Origin: Alphaproteobacteria bacterium
GTDB lineage: Bacteria; Pseudomonadota; Alphaproteobacteria; Micavibrionales; Micavibrionaceae
Assembly (NCBI GenBank): GCA_002401695.1
Contig: NVTV01000022.1
Coordinates: 33,817-97,816 of the forward strand
Length of the DNA stretch: 64,000 bases
Direction of reading: 5' to 3'
Below, in pieces: positions 9,289 through 17,884 of this stretch. The notes beneath the pieces are model-generated. The model saw nothing but the letters and a program-made list of their open reading frames with translations, made no database searches and had not been told where the DNA came from. A program made the translations under genes and the position numbers. Each line of letters starts with the position of its first letter. The stretch's first letter is position 1.

Positions 9289-9585
9289 ATGGTTTTAAGT
9301 GTTCTAATTTCTTTAATTCTCTTTGGGCTTTGTGGATTGACTCATTATTTGATGATGCATTTCATACATGGCCGGTTAAGACGCAGCCATCTGGGATCGA
9401 TTATCCGAATGATGGTCGGTTTCTATAGTGCTGGTTTAGCTCATCTATTGGAAGCTGGATGTTATGCTATTGGTCTTGGCGTTGGAAAGTGCGAATTACA
9501 GAACTCAATCTTGAAATCAGCAAAGAATCAAACCGCGAATATGCAGAGCAGGATATGGCGAAATTGGCAGCGTTTGATGCTATGA
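9289..9585 (+). CDS. Hypothetical membrane protein, possibly truncated
   Basis: A 98-residue reading frame. Residues 1-66 contain two convincing hydrophobic segments (MVLSVLISLILFGLCGL, and a second around FYSAGLAHLLEAG), resembling the first part of a two-TM ion-channel-like protein. From residue 67 the composition turns polar and low in hydrophobicity (KCELQNSILKSAKNQTAN), as if the original frame were lost. The integrase-bearing island end follows directly. I read it as a probable 3'-truncated or frameshifted gene; no RBS is clear. Confidence 0.35.
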   Translation: MVLSVLISLILFGLCGLTHYLMMHFIHGRLRRSHLGSIIRMMVGFYSAGLAHLLEAGCYAIGLGVGKCELQNSILKSAKNQTANMQSRIWRNWQRLML

Positions 9586-9731
9586 TATTTTTGAAAAATA
9601 ATCGCAACTGGGGTTCATAACAGTTACGGCTTTTCCAAATTACTTCTGTTTTCTAATGTCTACTTAGCCCCCTGAGCGGCGGTCGGGCTAACGTCCGCAA
9701 TGCCCCCGAAGCATGGTAAGTCCCGATTCAA

Positions 9732-10907
9732 TCAAATCCGAATATTCTCAGCTTGAGATATTTTTTGCCCTATCAGTTCTGCAGCGGCCCTAAGCGGGTC
9801 AGCCGCTAAGTGAGCGTACCTTGCAGTCGTGCGTGGTTGTGAATGTCCTAGCAAGGCACCAATCATGGGGAGAGACATTCCGCTTGATACGGCAACGCTT
9901 GCAAAAGTATGGCGAAGATCATGCAATCGAACATCTTCTAGATCAGCTAAAGCTCGCACACGTCGCCATGATTTTTGTAGATTGACAATATGCCCACCCG
10001 ATTTTGACCCACAAATAACATATGGATTTTCAACATGTCTGACTATCTGCGAGAGAATATCCTTTGCTGGCTCATTCAAGTAAATAGTTTTAGCACCTGT
10101 CTTTGAGTCCGGCAGCTCAAGTGTGTTTCGTTCAAAATTAATGTAGCTCCACTTGAGGGTCAAAATTTCACCTAACCTCGCACCGGTTAAGCTTAACAAA
10201 CGAATGGCATACACTGCATTATCTGAAACTAGTTTTTCTCTCATCGCTTTATCTAGGGATTGGTCTAACCGTATCTGCTCTGCTCCAGACAAGAAACGCT
10301 GTCTCTTTTTTTCCTTAAATTTGTCAATGTGACGGCATGGGTTTTTACCATCGTCACGATATCCAAACTTTTCACACCAGTTGAAAAATTTGGAAAGTAC
10401 AGACACGGTACGATTGGCAACGTAAGGCGTTTCGCGCAACGAATGATGTAATCGAGCTATGTCTTGCCTCGAAACTAAGTGTACCAATATATTCCCGAGC
10501 TTCGGTTTAATATAAACCCTAATATTACGCTGATAGTCTTCTTGTGATTTTGGCTTTAGCTTTACTAGAATATGTTCTGAATCAAATTTGTCTAAAAGAG
10601 CGTTCATAGTTCGCCCACTACGTATTTTGTCTTTCTCTTGAGCAGGATCTATACCTGATGAAACTTGGCCCAATGCATTTTTAGCTAAGGTACGGGCTTG
10701 CTCAGGAGTTAGGGTTCCATGGGTACCAATAGTAACCCGTCGCGTTCGACCTCCACGGCCACCCACTCTATATTGAACAATGTAGACTTTACGCCCTTTT
10801 GGGGTTATCTTGAGACCGAATCCTTTGAGTGCGCTATCCCAGATATACGTGTCTTTTTCACAGGGTTCGCTTGCGTCGACTACCTTCTTTGACAATCTCT
10901 GTGTCAT
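9732..10907 (-). CDS. Tyrosine-recombinase integrase (DUF4102 N-terminal type)
   Basis: About 391 residues from the preferred start MTQRLSKKVVDA at 10907; an upstream in-frame start at 10997 adds a hydrophobic stretch absent from the family. The N-terminal arm-binding domain resembles DUF4102 (WDSALKGFGLKITPKGRKVY), followed by a SAM-like core-binding domain and the catalytic domain. Catalytic residues visible are Arg in TGARLGEIL, His and Arg in LHDLRHTFAS, His in LLGHSQ and Tyr in ARYAHL. It catalyses integration and excision of an island. A tRNA-Thr 3' fragment 165 bp upstream supplies the likely attachment site, the usual arrangement for this family. Confidence 0.93.
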   Translation of the reverse strand: MTQRLSKKVVDASEPCEKDTYIWDSALKGFGLKITPKGRKVYIVQYRVGGRGGRTRRVTIGTHGTLTPEQARTLAKNALGQVSSGIDPAQEKDKIRSGRTMNALLDKFDSEHILVKLKPKSQEDYQRNIRVYIKPKLGNILVHLVSRQDIARLHHSLRETPYVANRTVSVLSKFFNWCEKFGYRDDGKNPCRHIDKFKEKKRQRFLSGAEQIRLDQSLDKAMREKLVSDNAVYAIRLLSLTGARLGEILTLKWSYINFERNTLELPDSKTGAKTIYLNEPAKDILSQIVRHVENPYVICGSKSGGHIVNLQKSWRRVRALADLEDVRLHDLRHTFASVAVSSGMSLPMIGALLGHSQPRTTARYAHLAADPLRAAAELIGQKISQAENIRI

Positions 10908-11072
10908 TCCATCACCTAAGTTCTTACTGTTTCTAGTAAGCACATAGTAAGCACACCCAACAAAAACCACAACCCACTTGAGGAAACGTGATAACATTCA
11001 ACTCATTGATATTATTGACTTATTGCCACTTGAGCACACTTAGGAAAACCTGAGAAAACGGCCAAATTCTAT

Positions 11073-11117
11073 TTTGTAATCAGGGGGTCCGCGGTTCGAG
11101 TCCGTGTGGGGGCACCA
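11073..11117 (+). other. tRNA-Thr(TGT) 3'-fragment, island attachment site
   Basis: These 45 bp match the 3' part of a tRNA: anticodon loop TTTGTAA (anticodon TGT), stem TCAGG, variable region GGGTC, T-arm CGCGG-TTCGAGT-CCGTG with full pairing, acceptor strand TGGGGGC, discriminator A and CCA. The bases upstream do not continue the anticodon stem, so the tRNA is not complete. Such fragments are left where tyrosine-integrase elements insert into tRNA genes. Its orientation (3' end to the right) places the island to the left, with its integrase at 9732-10907. Confidence 0.85.
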
Positions 11118-11208
11118 TTTCCGATCCATTCATTGCTATTTAACCATTTGTTTTATATAGGTTTTTTAATTTATTGGGTGCCCATTTTTGCAAATACCGC
11201 TTGTTTTG

Positions 11209-11244
11209 CGCCATAAATTGTGCCATAAACTGTACCATACATGG
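11209..11244 (+). repeat. Three tandem 12-bp repeats, copy set 1 (putative integrase arm sites)
   Basis: CGCCATAAATTG, TGCCATAAACTG and TACCATACATGG follow one another without gap; the last overlaps the ATG of the integrase at 11241. Near-identical triplets occur at 15825-15860 and 18879-18914. Phased direct repeats close to an integrase and its core site are typical of arm-type binding sites, and here could also let the integrase repress its own gene. Confidence 0.8.
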
Positions 11245-12575
11245 CAGAAATTAGGCACATAAATCAGTATTTAAAGAAACGGGGTAATCGATGGCATTAC
11301 CGCCGTCTTGTACCACGTGCCTACGGTCAAATTGATAAACGTGGGGAAATACGCACTTCTTTAAAAACCACCTCCCTGGAAGTCGCTAGATCTCGTCGAG
11401 ATGCACTTGCCGAAGCTGATGACCTTTACTGGGCTTCTCTTGACGTTGCTGAAAAATCTGAAATCGACCTAACTATTTCCAGATATAAAGCGGCCAAAAA
11501 GCGTGCAATGGGTCGAGGGTATATGTACACATCTGTTAAAGAACTTGCTGAGACAGGTGACATTAGCGATATTCTTGCCCGGCTTACGGAAGTCACAAAA
11601 CACCCGAAAGAGGAGAAACAAGAAGCCGTTGCCCTACTCGGTACTGCCAAGCCGAGCGCGGTTAAAATATCTGCCGCCTTTGATATTTATTGCAATGAAA
11701 TTACAGTGGCCGACCTCATTGGAAAGTCCCCCGCACAAAAAAAGAGCTGGTGGAAAGTCAAAAATAGAGCCGTACAAAACTTCATTAAATTGTGTGGTGA
11801 TCTGCGAATGGACGAAATTGACCGCACCCATGCGAGAAAATTTTTCAATTGGTGGACTTCAAGAGTTGTACCAAAGGACGGCAGTAAAGCTTTAAATCCC
11901 AATAGTGCCAACCGAGACATTGGTAATTTACAGAACTTGTATAGGCGGTTTTGGGAGTTTGAAGGCGATGAAAGTCGTGACAATCCCTTTCGTAAATTGC
12001 GGTTTGCAAAACCTAAATACAAAGAAATTCTCGCCTTTGACGATAAATTTGTTCAAACTGTAATTATGGCACCAGATACATTTGAAGGCATAAATGACGA
12101 CGCCAAACTGGTTGTATACGCAATGATAGAAACAGGATGTAGACCAAGTGAAATCGTGGGTTTAACATCTAAACATATTGTGTTGAACCATGACATACCG
12201 CATATACAAATTCGCCCTGGTGATAGCAGAGCTTTAAAAACCCCTTCATCAGAACGTGATATTCCCTTACTAGGCATATCCCTGTATGCATTTAAACAAC
12301 GTCCTAAAGGGTTTGAGAGATATAGGAACAGAAGCGACTCCCTTTCAGCATTCTTAATGAAAGTTTTTAGGACGAGGAACTTACTTCCAACTGAAAACCA
12401 TAGAATTTATTCTTTCAGGCATGCGTTTGAAAAACGTATGTTGGAAGCTAATATTGATTATGGGTTACGCTGTACACTTATGGGGCATCACAATCCACGA
12501 CCCGCTTATGGTGATGGTGGTTCCCTAGAGTATAGGCGAGATCAGCTCTTAAAAATCACCCATCCATACAAATAA
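11241..12575 (+). CDS. Site-specific tyrosine recombinase with DUF6538 N-terminus
   Basis: A 444-residue integrase. The N-terminus (YLKKRGNRWHYRRLVPRAYG) is the DUF6538 beta-hairpin domain common in alphaproteobacterial integrases. A core-binding region follows, and the C-terminal catalytic domain shows Arg in ETGCRPSEIVGL, His-Arg in YSFRHAFEKR, and His in LMGHHN with a nearby Tyr (either AYGDGG or LEYRRD). The start ATG sits inside the third 12-bp repeat. It begins 124 bp to the right of the tRNA-Thr fragment, so it is probably the recombinase of a second element inserted at or beside the same site. Confidence 0.92.
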   Translation: MAEIRHINQYLKKRGNRWHYRRLVPRAYGQIDKRGEIRTSLKTTSLEVARSRRDALAEADDLYWASLDVAEKSEIDLTISRYKAAKKRAMGRGYMYTSVKELAETGDISDILARLTEVTKHPKEEKQEAVALLGTAKPSAVKISAAFDIYCNEITVADLIGKSPAQKKSWWKVKNRAVQNFIKLCGDLRMDEIDRTHARKFFNWWTSRVVPKDGSKALNPNSANRDIGNLQNLYRRFWEFEGDESRDNPFRKLRFAKPKYKEILAFDDKFVQTVIMAPDTFEGINDDAKLVVYAMIETGCRPSEIVGLTSKHIVLNHDIPHIQIRPGDSRALKTPSSERDIPLLGISLYAFKQRPKGFERYRNRSDSLSAFLMKVFRTRNLLPTENHRIYSFRHAFEKRMLEANIDYGLRCTLMGHHNPRPAYGDGGSLEYRRDQLLKITHPYK

Positions 12576-12584
12576 GTTTGTATT

Positions 12585-12800
12585 TTATCTAATATTTATT
12601 TGGTCTTTTTTGTATTGATTAAATCGTTTTAGGTGTTTTTTAAGACGGTGCGAACGAGTACGATGTATATCTAATTCCTGTTCAACACGATCAAATATAG
12701 GCCAGAAATCATCACCGTATTTCTCTATAAGACCGGCAACGATCTCCAGCCCTTTGCATAGGTCATTTTCACTAACTTTTGCTTTGTATTTTACACCCAT
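12585..12800 (-). CDS. Small hypothetical protein, element cargo
   Basis: A 71-residue, highly charged protein (MGVKYKAKVSENDLCKGLEI) with a basic C-terminus (HRLKKHLKRFNQYKKD). No domain is recognised. It lies 9 bp after the DUF736 gene on the same strand and appears to be the last gene of the conjugation-remnant operon. Its basic tail would fit nucleic-acid binding, but nothing more can be said. Confidence 0.5.
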   Translation of the reverse strand: MGVKYKAKVSENDLCKGLEIVAGLIEKYGDDFWPIFDRVEQELDIHRTRSHRLKKHLKRFNQYKKDQINIR

Positions 12801-12809
12801 AGTATCGGA

Positions 12810-13127
12810 TTAGTTTCTTTGCTCGCGCTTAGGACGTGACCAAACAAGATCAGCATTACCATCATGCTCAAACAATGCTGCGTTGACGGGAGTGGCAAAG
12901 CTTGGATCATCCAGCAACACTTTGATATATTTGCGGGGCGTTTCACCTTCTGATTCCGCGTGCCATGCAACACCAAGATCACATTGTCCCGTCTTGATAA
13001 AATAATCGGGCGAGCTATCGCCTTTCTTATTGTCGTTAGCAACAAATCGTACTTTCCTTGCAATTGTCATTGTCGAGATTGTGCCTTCGTAACCGTTATT
13101 CACGGGCTTAAATTGTCCTATAGTAGC
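12810..13127 (-). CDS. DUF736 family protein
   Basis: About 105 residues from MATIGQFKPVNNG (start at 13127; an alternative ATG lies 12 bp upstream at 13139). The family pattern is clear: IARKVRFVAND, PDYFIKTGQCDLGVAWH, KYIKVLLDDPSF and LVWSRPKR. DUF736 proteins are small single-domain proteins carried by plasmids and integrative conjugative elements of alphaproteobacteria, usually beside tra/trb genes; their role is unknown. Here it follows the DUF2274 gene and a truncated trbI. Confidence 0.92.
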   Translation of the reverse strand, partial: ATIGQFKPVNNGYEGTISTMTIARKVRFVANDNKKGDSSPDYFIKTGQCDLGVAWHAESEGETPRKYIKVLLDDPSFATPVNAALFEHDGNADLVWSRPKREQRN

Positions 13128-13175
13128 CATAATTTTCATTAGCCTCCGTTGTTTGTGGACGAAAAATTCTATTGA

Positions 13176-13406
13176 TTAAAGTGTTGGTACTTTCAGCGCC
13201 TTTTTAAAGCCGGCATCACTCGCCAAAAATGCACTGAGCATTGACGGTACGAGTTCCGCAACGCTGGCACTCTCGCCGTAAGCTGCTTCGTAAACTTGGG
13301 TGTATCGTTCCAAGTTACGCTTTAAATCGGGCGTTACGGTAATCCCGAGTTTAACTGGTGTTTTATCCGGTAGTTTCCCAATTTTTAGTGTTTGGTTTTT
13401 TGCCAT
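13176..13406 (-). CDS. DUF2274 family protein
   Basis: A 76-residue protein (MAKNQTLKIGKLPDKTPVKL) with the ribbon-helix-like ITVTPDLKRNLERYTQVYEAAYGE and VAELVPSMLSAFL segments of DUF2274. In conjugative elements this gene usually sits directly downstream of trbI, as here. AGGAGAA upstream of the start supports the assignment. It is a marker of a former conjugation module. Confidence 0.88.
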   Translation of the reverse strand: MAKNQTLKIGKLPDKTPVKLGITVTPDLKRNLERYTQVYEAAYGESASVAELVPSMLSAFLASDAGFKKALKVPTL

Positions 13407-13420
13407 AGTCGTTCTCCTTC

Positions 13421-13903
13421 TTAGTATTGATAGGGCTGTAAAATGAGGTCTTTATTGACGATTACGCGCAAGCGTGTCCCAGGCCTGACCGTGATGGTTG
13501 GCTGCACACCTAAATTACGCTCGATAATCTGCTGACCTGCATGGTTGAACGAATTTTGACTGCTATCGCGGACCGCATTGAGCAATTCACTATCATCGTC
13601 GTTACGCCCTAACTCGGTCCCCACACCTAAGATCGTAGAGATAAGGGCGGCTTTGAGCATTTTACCGTAATGATAATTGACTTTATCATGAAGCCCTGCC
13701 CCGCCTGACATATCCACGCCGGGAAGATTGTCTATAATCATGGACGTACCATTCGGCATAATAAGCCGTGTCCAAACCACAAGAACGCACAAAGTACAAA
13801 CGGCAAGATCAAAGCCAAGACATAAGTGCATTTTACAATGTTTGGGGGTATAATTGGGGGCATAGCCATTTATCATCAGATATGACTGATGAACTGTACT
13901 CAA
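13421..13903 (-). pseudogene. trbI: Truncated trbI (VirB10-like conjugal transfer protein), C-terminal remnant
   Basis: Residues from about position 38 onward match the C-terminal beta-barrel domain of TrbI/VirB10: VVWTRLIMPNGTS, LPGVDMSGGAGLHDKVNYHY, LISTILGVGTEL, RNLGVQPTITVRPGTRLRVIVNKDL. TrbI spans the envelope in the type IV secretion channel and is normally about 350-450 residues. Here the Pro-rich linker and N-terminal TM are missing, and the first 38 residues are unrelated. The break lies at about 13.79 kb, next to the AbiE gene pair, so the AbiE module probably joined a decaying conjugation operon. It cannot function as TrbI. Confidence 0.85.
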
Positions 13904-13921
13904 TCAATAAATTGCAGCATA

Positions 13922-14824
13922 TCATCCTTCAAATAATATCCTCAATGCCTCATACTGTTTTTGATGTTTATCTGGATTATTGTCCTTTAGCTTTTGCAGG
14001 TTTAGCAATTTCCACTGCACAGCCGGGAAATTCTCAAAATTATACACACTCCAATCAGGAGAGAGGTTATTAACACTCAGCAAGAAAGTTTTATCTACAT
14101 CTGACAGCCCCGTCCAAATTTCATCTATAAGCTGTTCTCTGGTTTGCTCGAAATCAGCGTATGTAAATACCTCAGCACTCATGCCTTCAAAATGATTGGT
14201 CATCGTCATGCGTTGGTCTTGAAAATTCGGATTAAGCATTTCATGTAGCGGCCTATCCCCACTTAAAAGGCATAAGAGAAAACCAGTTTTGACCTCTTCG
14301 GAAAACCCTTCATTTTCCAAAAGATACTTCACGTCAAATAAATCTCTTGGATGTTGACGATCCAAGGCCGCGCAAATTTTGCCGCCGTAAAGTTGCCCAA
14401 TGGAAACAAGTTGAATTTCACAAAATGCATCAAACTCGTCTTGCGCCGCTTGGCAAAGAGGCATTATTTTTGGAATTTCGAGTGTACCGCGCCCTACCTG
14501 ATTAACTTCCACCTTTATCTGTGCGCCTTGTGACGATACTTGCAGTTTGCAAATTTTGGGGCGGTGAATAACACGCACATTTGGTAAAACAGTTTCAATG
14601 CTCATTTTTATCCGCGCTAAAGCTTCATTGATATGTCGCAAAGAGTTTTCCCTTGGCTCAATCGGAACATAGGTCAGATCAATATCTACAGATAGGCGTG
14701 GCAATTCGCGAACGAACAAATTAATCGCAGTTCCACCGTGAAGCGCAAAACAGGTTTCCTTGGCAACTTCTGGAAGCGCTTGAACCAAGAGTTTAACTTG
14801 CGCTGTATATATGCCGTGCTTCAT
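13922..14824 (-). CDS. abiEii: AbiEii-type toxin, nucleotidyltransferase
   Basis: A 300-residue protein of the AbiEii/AbiGii family, the toxin half of type IV toxin-antitoxin systems that give abortive phage infection. The nucleotidyltransferase signature is visible: FALHGGTAINLFVRELPRLSVDIDLTYV (G-G then D-x-D), later QLYGGKICAALDRQHPRDLFDVKYLL. Family members transfer nucleotides to RNA and so stop growth. Its start overlaps the antitoxin stop by 4 bp (ATGA), so the pair is co-translated. Length and motifs are intact. Confidence 0.92.
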   Translation of the reverse strand: MKHGIYTAQVKLLVQALPEVAKETCFALHGGTAINLFVRELPRLSVDIDLTYVPIEPRENSLRHINEALARIKMSIETVLPNVRVIHRPKICKLQVSSQGAQIKVEVNQVGRGTLEIPKIMPLCQAAQDEFDAFCEIQLVSIGQLYGGKICAALDRQHPRDLFDVKYLLENEGFSEEVKTGFLLCLLSGDRPLHEMLNPNFQDQRMTMTNHFEGMSAEVFTYADFEQTREQLIDEIWTGLSDVDKTFLLSVNNLSPDWSVYNFENFPAVQWKLLNLQKLKDNNPDKHQKQYEALRILFEG

Positions 14825-15600
14825 ATTTCTTGCCCTTTATTAGCAAGTTCCTTTGGTATCGTTATTCTGTATGTAGAATCGTAAACACCGTTTTTTACAA
14901 TACTGCGTTTTCCGCTCCCTAAATCAACCGCCTTCAAATTCAAATGGCTAAACCAAGCGTGTCCTGATTTACCTGCGAGATATAAGAACAATCTTTTCAC
15001 CTTCACTGATTTACATTGCTCAAGTAATTTTTGCACATGCTCGGGTCTTAAATTATTTAGACCTTCCATAAGTTCATAGCATTCCAAAAGGTCTTGTTTT
15101 TTTGGTACGAGGTATAAACATTCCATGAGCGCCCGCGCCGCACCCGAAACCTTTATTGAATACCCTCCCAAAGAGACATCTTTCATTCCTACTTCTGGAG
15201 GCAAAAAAGCCGTTTTGTGGTAGTCAAGCTTTACCCCCCACTCATGGCTTTTAAACCAGGAAGGCAGTTTTTCACCCGCAGCACCAAACAAAACAACCTT
15301 CGTCGGTGCCATTTCAAGATAATGGGCTTTGCCAAGTAAGGATAGTGCCGTTCGCCCGCCTGGATGCACACTTAGACCCGCTTGCTCTTGTAAGGCATAG
15401 ATTGCACCCTCATAGTCAACCTTATCCCCTGTGCGGATCATAGCGCCTCGGCCTATAGTCTCTAGCCAATGTCCATTTCTATATACTTGCTGGAGCGCAA
15501 GACTATAGCCCTGCGTAGTGAGCCACGAGGACAACAAGACCACGCCACGCGGATGTGATCTCAAAAGATGGTTTATTTTTGTTGTATTTACAATATTCAT
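14821..15600 (-). CDS. abiEi: AbiEi-family antitoxin
   Basis: A 259-residue protein with an N-terminal winged-helix-like segment (residues about 1-90; SSWLTTQGYSLALQQVY) and an AbiEi C-terminal domain (TALSLLGKAHYL, VSGAARALMECLYLVP). AbiEi proteins neutralise AbiEii without stable binding and repress their own promoter. It lies directly upstream of the toxin. The promoter must lie between 15601 and 15730, an AT-rich stretch that abuts the 193-bp repeat. Confidence 0.9.
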   Translation of the reverse strand: MNIVNTTKINHLLRSHPRGVVLLSSWLTTQGYSLALQQVYRNGHWLETIGRGAMIRTGDKVDYEGAIYALQEQAGLSVHPGGRTALSLLGKAHYLEMAPTKVVLFGAAGEKLPSWFKSHEWGVKLDYHKTAFLPPEVGMKDVSLGGYSIKVSGAARALMECLYLVPKKQDLLECYELMEGLNNLRPEHVQKLLEQCKSVKVKRLFLYLAGKSGHAWFSHLNLKAVDLGSGKRSIVKNGVYDSTYRITIPKELANKGQEI

Positions 15601-15730
15601 TATATTGATATAGGGCTTTATTTAAACTGTGTCAAGAAATGAGTTTATAATTACTCTAATTACAATACTATATATATACTAAACCTTACTTATATGAACC
15701 ACTATAACAAAACCATGCGATCTTACGGGT

Positions 15731-15923
15731 CAAGTTACGGGAATACCCATAAAAAATCCAAAATTTGGTTGAAAAAATGCCTAGTTTTGTTAAATAAATT
15801 GAACGTAAATCCGCACCAATTTTATGCCATAAATTGTGCCATAAACTGTACCATAAAATGAAAATAAAAACACTATAGCCTTTTGTTTTTATTACATATT
15901 TACTACTTGTTCGACGCCGTGTG
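15731..15923 (+). repeat. 193-bp direct repeat, copy A
   Basis: Aligned base by base against 18785-18977 with a constant offset of 3054 bp, there are about 25 differences in 193 bp (87% identity) and no net gap. It contains three 12-bp repeats (15825-15860) and ends in GTTCGACGCCGTGTG, which resembles the T-loop and acceptor part of a tRNA 3' end. After GTGTG the similarity stops (CAAAGCACC here). Confidence 0.88.
15825..15860 (+). repeat. Three tandem 12-bp repeats, copy set 2
   Basis: TGCCATAAATTG, TGCCATAAACTG and TACCATAAAATG lie head to tail inside repeat copy A. They match the set in front of the DUF6538 integrase almost base for base, but no integrase gene follows here. Confidence 0.8.
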
Positions 15924-16255
15924 CAAAGCACCTTTGGTTTTCTTGATAATCGTGATTTGTCTTTTTGAGCTGATTTTCCGCATATCATTTCCTCTTTAGA
16001 TTTTCTTGCCCGTAAAGATAGCGCATTCCTTACCTTTTGATAGGAGCAAAGAATATAGCGCGAAAATTGTAACATTCCAGAAATTCACTTTCTGGCAAGC
16101 ACAGCTTGTTAGGGGAGCCCTCTTTTAAAAAACAAAATAAACTACCTCTACAGCACTCATTTAACTTCTATACGACCTCTATATCAGTCATTACTTGTTT
16201 TATTAAGTTTATTATGCCACATTGAGTACAGGAAAATTGATTAAAGGATCAAACG

Positions 16256-16594
16256 ATGTCAAAATCTGCAAAGCGCACATACTCTGCTTATAGCTCGGAT
16301 GCCATGCATCTGCTAGGCGCAACGATCCGCGCTGAACGCAAAACAAAAAAAATGTCTCAGCAAGAACTGGCGGAACGTGCTGGTGTTGCGCGTAGTGTTA
16401 TTCAGCGCGTGGAAAAAGGCGATATGACATGCGGCGTCGGCATTGTCTTTGAAGTAGCCCATATTGTAGGCATCCCATTATTTAGTGCAGAACCAAGCAG
16501 GCTTGCTCATCACATAAGACAAGTTGAAGACAAGCTAACCCTTCTGCCCAAAACCATACATAAAAAGAAAAAGGTAATTAACGATGACTTCTAG
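16256..16594 (+). CDS. hipB: HipB-like XRE-family antitoxin
   Basis: A 112-residue protein with a helix-turn-helix at residues about 20-75 (IRAERKTKKMSQQELAERAG, then SVIQRVEKGD), the Cro/CI-type domain of HipB antitoxins. It is expected to bind the HipA kinase and repress the operon. Its last codons overlap the HipA start by 11 bp. AAAGGA upstream serves as RBS. A long charged C-terminal tail (IHKKKKVINDDF) is typical for HipB, where the tail tunes stability. Confidence 0.9.
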   Translation: MSKSAKRTYSAYSSDAMHLLGATIRAERKTKKMSQQELAERAGVARSVIQRVEKGDMTCGVGIVFEVAHIVGIPLFSAEPSRLAHHIRQVEDKLTLLPKTIHKKKKVINDDF

Positions 16595-17819
16595 GAAAAA
16601 TTACAAAGAAGCATATGTTTGGATATGGCTACCGGGTGCCGTGGAGCCAGTTGTTGCTGGCAAATTAGAGCAAGATGGTGAAAACCTAGTTTTCACCTAC
16701 GGTAAAAGTTATCTTGGGCGTAAAGATGCTATCTCAATTTATGAGCCCGAACTACCACTAAAACCTGGAACTTTTTCACCTCTAACTGGCCTAAGTGTAC
16801 CCAATTGTATCCGTGATGCATCTCCAGACGCATGGGGAAGGCGTGTGATTATTAATCGCCTTCAAGGCGCTGCTAACGAAAACGAACTTACATACCTTTT
16901 AGAATCTGGTTCTGACAGGATTGGCGCATTAGATTTCCAGTCCTCAGCCACTGAATATGTGCCGCGACAATCCCAGGGCGCGACGCTTGAGGAACTCATG
17001 GAATCTGCCGAACGTGTTGAAAAAGGCGTGCCGCTCTCCCCTGAACTCGACCAAGCCATATTCCACGGCAGTTCAATTGGTGGTGCGCGGCCAAAAGCTC
17101 TTATTCAAGATGGTGACACTAAATACATCGCTAAATTCTCCGCCAGCAATGATAGCTATAGTGTTATCAAAGCTGAATTTGTCGCCATGCGTTTAGCTCA
17201 TCTTGCAGGTCTAAATGTTGCTTCCGTGAAAATGGTAGAGGCTTCCCATAAAGATGTATTGCTAATTGAGCGTTTTGATCGAACTCACTCTACAAAAGGC
17301 TGGCAACGTAAAGCCATAGTATCGGCTCTAACTATATTAGAGCTTGATGAAATGATGGCACGATATGCAAGCTACGAAAAACTCGCCGAGATCATTCGTC
17401 ACCGTTTCATAACACCAACAGAAACCTTGCATGAGTTATATGCTCGCATGGTCTTCAACATACTCTGTGGAAATACGGATGATCACGCCAGAAACCATGC
17501 CGCATTTTGGGATGGCAGTTCACTGACGCTCACACCTGCTTATGACATTTGTCCGCAGGGTCGCTCTGGCGGCGAAGCAACTCAAGCCATGCTACTGGTC
17601 GGAGATAATCGCTATAGCCAACTAAAAACCTGTATTGAAGCGGCTCATCATTTCAAAATATCCGAGGACAATGCGATGGAAATCATCACACATCAAAAGA
17701 CGGTCATTGAAAAAAACTGGGATATGGTCTGCGATGAAGCAAAATTAAGCGAAGTTGATCGCCGATATTTCTGGCACCGCCAATTTCTCAACCCTTATGC
17801 TTTTGAGGGGTATCATTGA
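16584..17819 (+). CDS. hipA: HipA-family serine/threonine kinase toxin
   Basis: A 411-residue toxin. The N-terminal Couple_hipA subdomain (residues about 8-105) precedes the HipA kinase core. Visible motifs are the Gly-rich loop FHGSSIGGARPKAL, the ATP Lys in KYIAKFS, the catalytic loop NTDDHARNHA and the metal Asp in PAYDICP. HipA kinases phosphorylate aminoacyl-tRNA synthetases (GltX in E. coli) and induce persistence. Motifs are intact, so the toxin is probably active. It forms an operon with hipB and lies between two copies of the 193-bp repeat. Confidence 0.93.
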   Translation: MTSRKNYKEAYVWIWLPGAVEPVVAGKLEQDGENLVFTYGKSYLGRKDAISIYEPELPLKPGTFSPLTGLSVPNCIRDASPDAWGRRVIINRLQGAANENELTYLLESGSDRIGALDFQSSATEYVPRQSQGATLEELMESAERVEKGVPLSPELDQAIFHGSSIGGARPKALIQDGDTKYIAKFSASNDSYSVIKAEFVAMRLAHLAGLNVASVKMVEASHKDVLLIERFDRTHSTKGWQRKAIVSALTILELDEMMARYASYEKLAEIIRHRFITPTETLHELYARMVFNILCGNTDDHARNHAAFWDGSSLTLTPAYDICPQGRSGGEATQAMLLVGDNRYSQLKTCIEAAHHFKISEDNAMEIITHQKTVIEKNWDMVCDEAKLSEVDRRYFWHRQFLNPYAFEGYH

Positions 17820-17884
17820 TGGAAACAGAAGGAACGCCCTAGAGCCAACTAGTGTCTAATTTCAGGAGTAACTTCAATTAATTT

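Larger units (their letters stand above)
15601..16255. other. Gene-free stretch between AbiE and HipBA, containing repeat copy A
   Basis: No convincing gene is present. The left part (15601-15730) is AT-rich and must hold the divergent abiE promoter. Bases 15731-15923 are copy A of a 193-bp direct repeat with 12-bp repeats and a core-like end. The remainder to 16255 is low-complexity, T-rich DNA leading to the hipB start. A minus-strand frame through this area reads across the repeat and lacks any protein-like pattern. Confidence 0.7.

Noticed and set aside
9666..9692. TAGCCC...GGGCTA inverted repeat near the integrase stop, considered as a terminator
   Set aside because: Only 6 bp of stem with a 13-base or longer loop and no T-run; too weak.
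15686..16075. A 129-codon minus-strand frame between abiEi and hipB
   Set aside because: It reads through the 193-bp repeat and its 12-bp iterations, has no RBS, and its composition (YSLWHNLWHKIGAD) follows from the repeat sequence.
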